Positions 63,589 through 64,000 of a stretch of 64,000 nt of DNA are shown here, piece after piece. The notes beneath the pieces are model-generated. The model did no database searches. It saw nothing but the letters and a program-made list of their open reading frames with translations, and had not been told where the DNA came from. The DNA comes from Campylobacter concisus (GTDB lineage: Bacteria; Campylobacterota; Campylobacteria; Campylobacterales; Campylobacteraceae). Made by a program: the position numbers and the translations under genes. Within the stretch, counting starts at the first letter, position 1. Every line of letters starts with the position of its first letter. The stretch is from the NCBI RefSeq assembly GCF_003048405.1, contig NZ_PIQS01000001.1, positions 620,001-684,000 on the forward strand, in the 5' to 3' direction.

Positions 63589-64000
63589 ATGCGATACTCT
63601 TATAATAATTTTTATGAAATTTTAACCAAAGTAGCAAAGGAAAATCCAAATCAAGTAGTTCTTTTTGAAGAAAAAGAGAAGCTAAAATATCGCGAATTAA
63701 AGCAAAATGTCGATAAAGTGGCAGCTTATTTGCAACTTGCTGGAGTAAAATTTGGTGATAAAGTAGCTATGGCGGTTACAAACTCGAAAGAATTTATCAT
63801 CTCATACCTTGCGATAACTGCAATAGGCGGTATCGCAGTGCCTATGAATACTTTTTTAAAAGCAAACGAGTTTGAATATATCATAAATGATTGCGGTGCA
63901 AAGGTGCTTTTTGCGTCTAGCTCGCTTGCAAAAGAGTTAATCGCATTAAATGAGCTTGAAATTTTAAGAAAGATAATCTGGATCGGAGCAATACCAAAGA
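63589..64000 (+). CDS. AMP-binding acyl-CoA synthetase, N-terminal part (cut by window)
   Basis: The first 137 codons are visible from ATG 63589. NFYEILTKVAKENPNQVVLF, KLKYRELKQNVDKVAAYLQ and KVAMAVTNSKEFIISYLAITAIGG, then VPMNTFLKANEFEYIINDCGAKVLFAS fit the N-terminal domain of AMP-binding (FadD-like) enzymes (landmarks). The ATP loop lies beyond the window. It begins 12 bp after the FadL gene, suggesting a fatty-acid uptake and activation pair. Confidence 0.9.
   Translation, partial: MRYSYNNFYEILTKVAKENPNQVVLFEEKEKLKYRELKQNVDKVAAYLQLAGVKFGDKVAMAVTNSKEFIISYLAITAIGGIAVPMNTFLKANEFEYIINDCGAKVLFASSSLAKELIALNELEILRKIIWIGAIPK

Overview
The window is an AT-rich chromosomal stretch of an epsilonproteobacterium, almost certainly a Campylobacter. 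The C. concisus group is my best guess, from protein character and gene content (metE, a split PycA-type biotin carboxylase subunit, hemJ, lspA-glmM, rpsT-prfA, rpmI-rplT). Most of it is dense housekeeping DNA with short spacers, overlapping stops and starts, and frequent TTG/GTG starts.

Layout. 0-8.6 kb: purM (cut by the window edge), coaE, dapF, rplT-rpmI, an exported C69 dipeptidase, then a methionine pair (metE and a divergent MetF-like gene) preceded by an unusual structured leader. 8.7-26.4 kb: one long same-strand surface-glycan locus. It has GDP-fucose genes (manC, gmd, fcl), a Wzx-type flippase, an unusual cassette (HpcH/HpaI aldolase, two CMP-sugar-synthetase-like proteins, an SDR, a GT-B-like protein), a methyltransferase, a DXD glycosyltransferase, dTDP-3-amino-3,6-dideoxyhexose genes (FdtA/QdtA-like, FdtB/QdtB-like, rmlA, rmlB) and three more glycosyltransferases. 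26.4-27.0 kb: coding debris and tRNA-Val(GAC).

27-47.4 kb: AGCS symporter, rarA, a Nim-like flavoprotein, ung, a YbaK deacylase, thrS-infC, gdhA, a SUKH-type protein beside a decayed PQQ-like gene, pycA, hemJ, a TM2/SHOCT protein, lspA, glmM, rpsT, prfA, a double-Mop protein, a flavocytochrome c remnant, a small winged-helix protein, dgkA and xth. 47.4-51.3 kb: an operon of a di-heme peroxidase and a PAS/degenerate-GGDEF/EAL protein, then a lone pseudopilin. 51.5-57.4 kb: a MATE exporter and a zinc-uptake operon (znuA, DUF1007-NicO fusion, znuC, znuB) divergent from a Fur/Zur-type gene, with a perfect 7-3-7 inverted repeat between them. 57.3-64 kb: thioesterase, methyltransferase, EamA transporter, DUF4197 protein, mntP, tRNA-Glu(TTC), a lipoprotein, nfo, a FadL-type channel and the start of an acyl-CoA synthetase.

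The glycan locus predicts three activated sugars (GDP-fucose, a dTDP-3-amino-3,6-dideoxyhexose and an unknown CMP-activated acid) assembled by about five glycosyltransferases and exported by the flippase; no Wzy polymerase or N-acetyltransferase was recognised. The strongest candidates for something undescribed are the aldolase/cytidylyltransferase cassette at 13.9-18.4 kb and the metE leader at about 5.16-5.32 kb.
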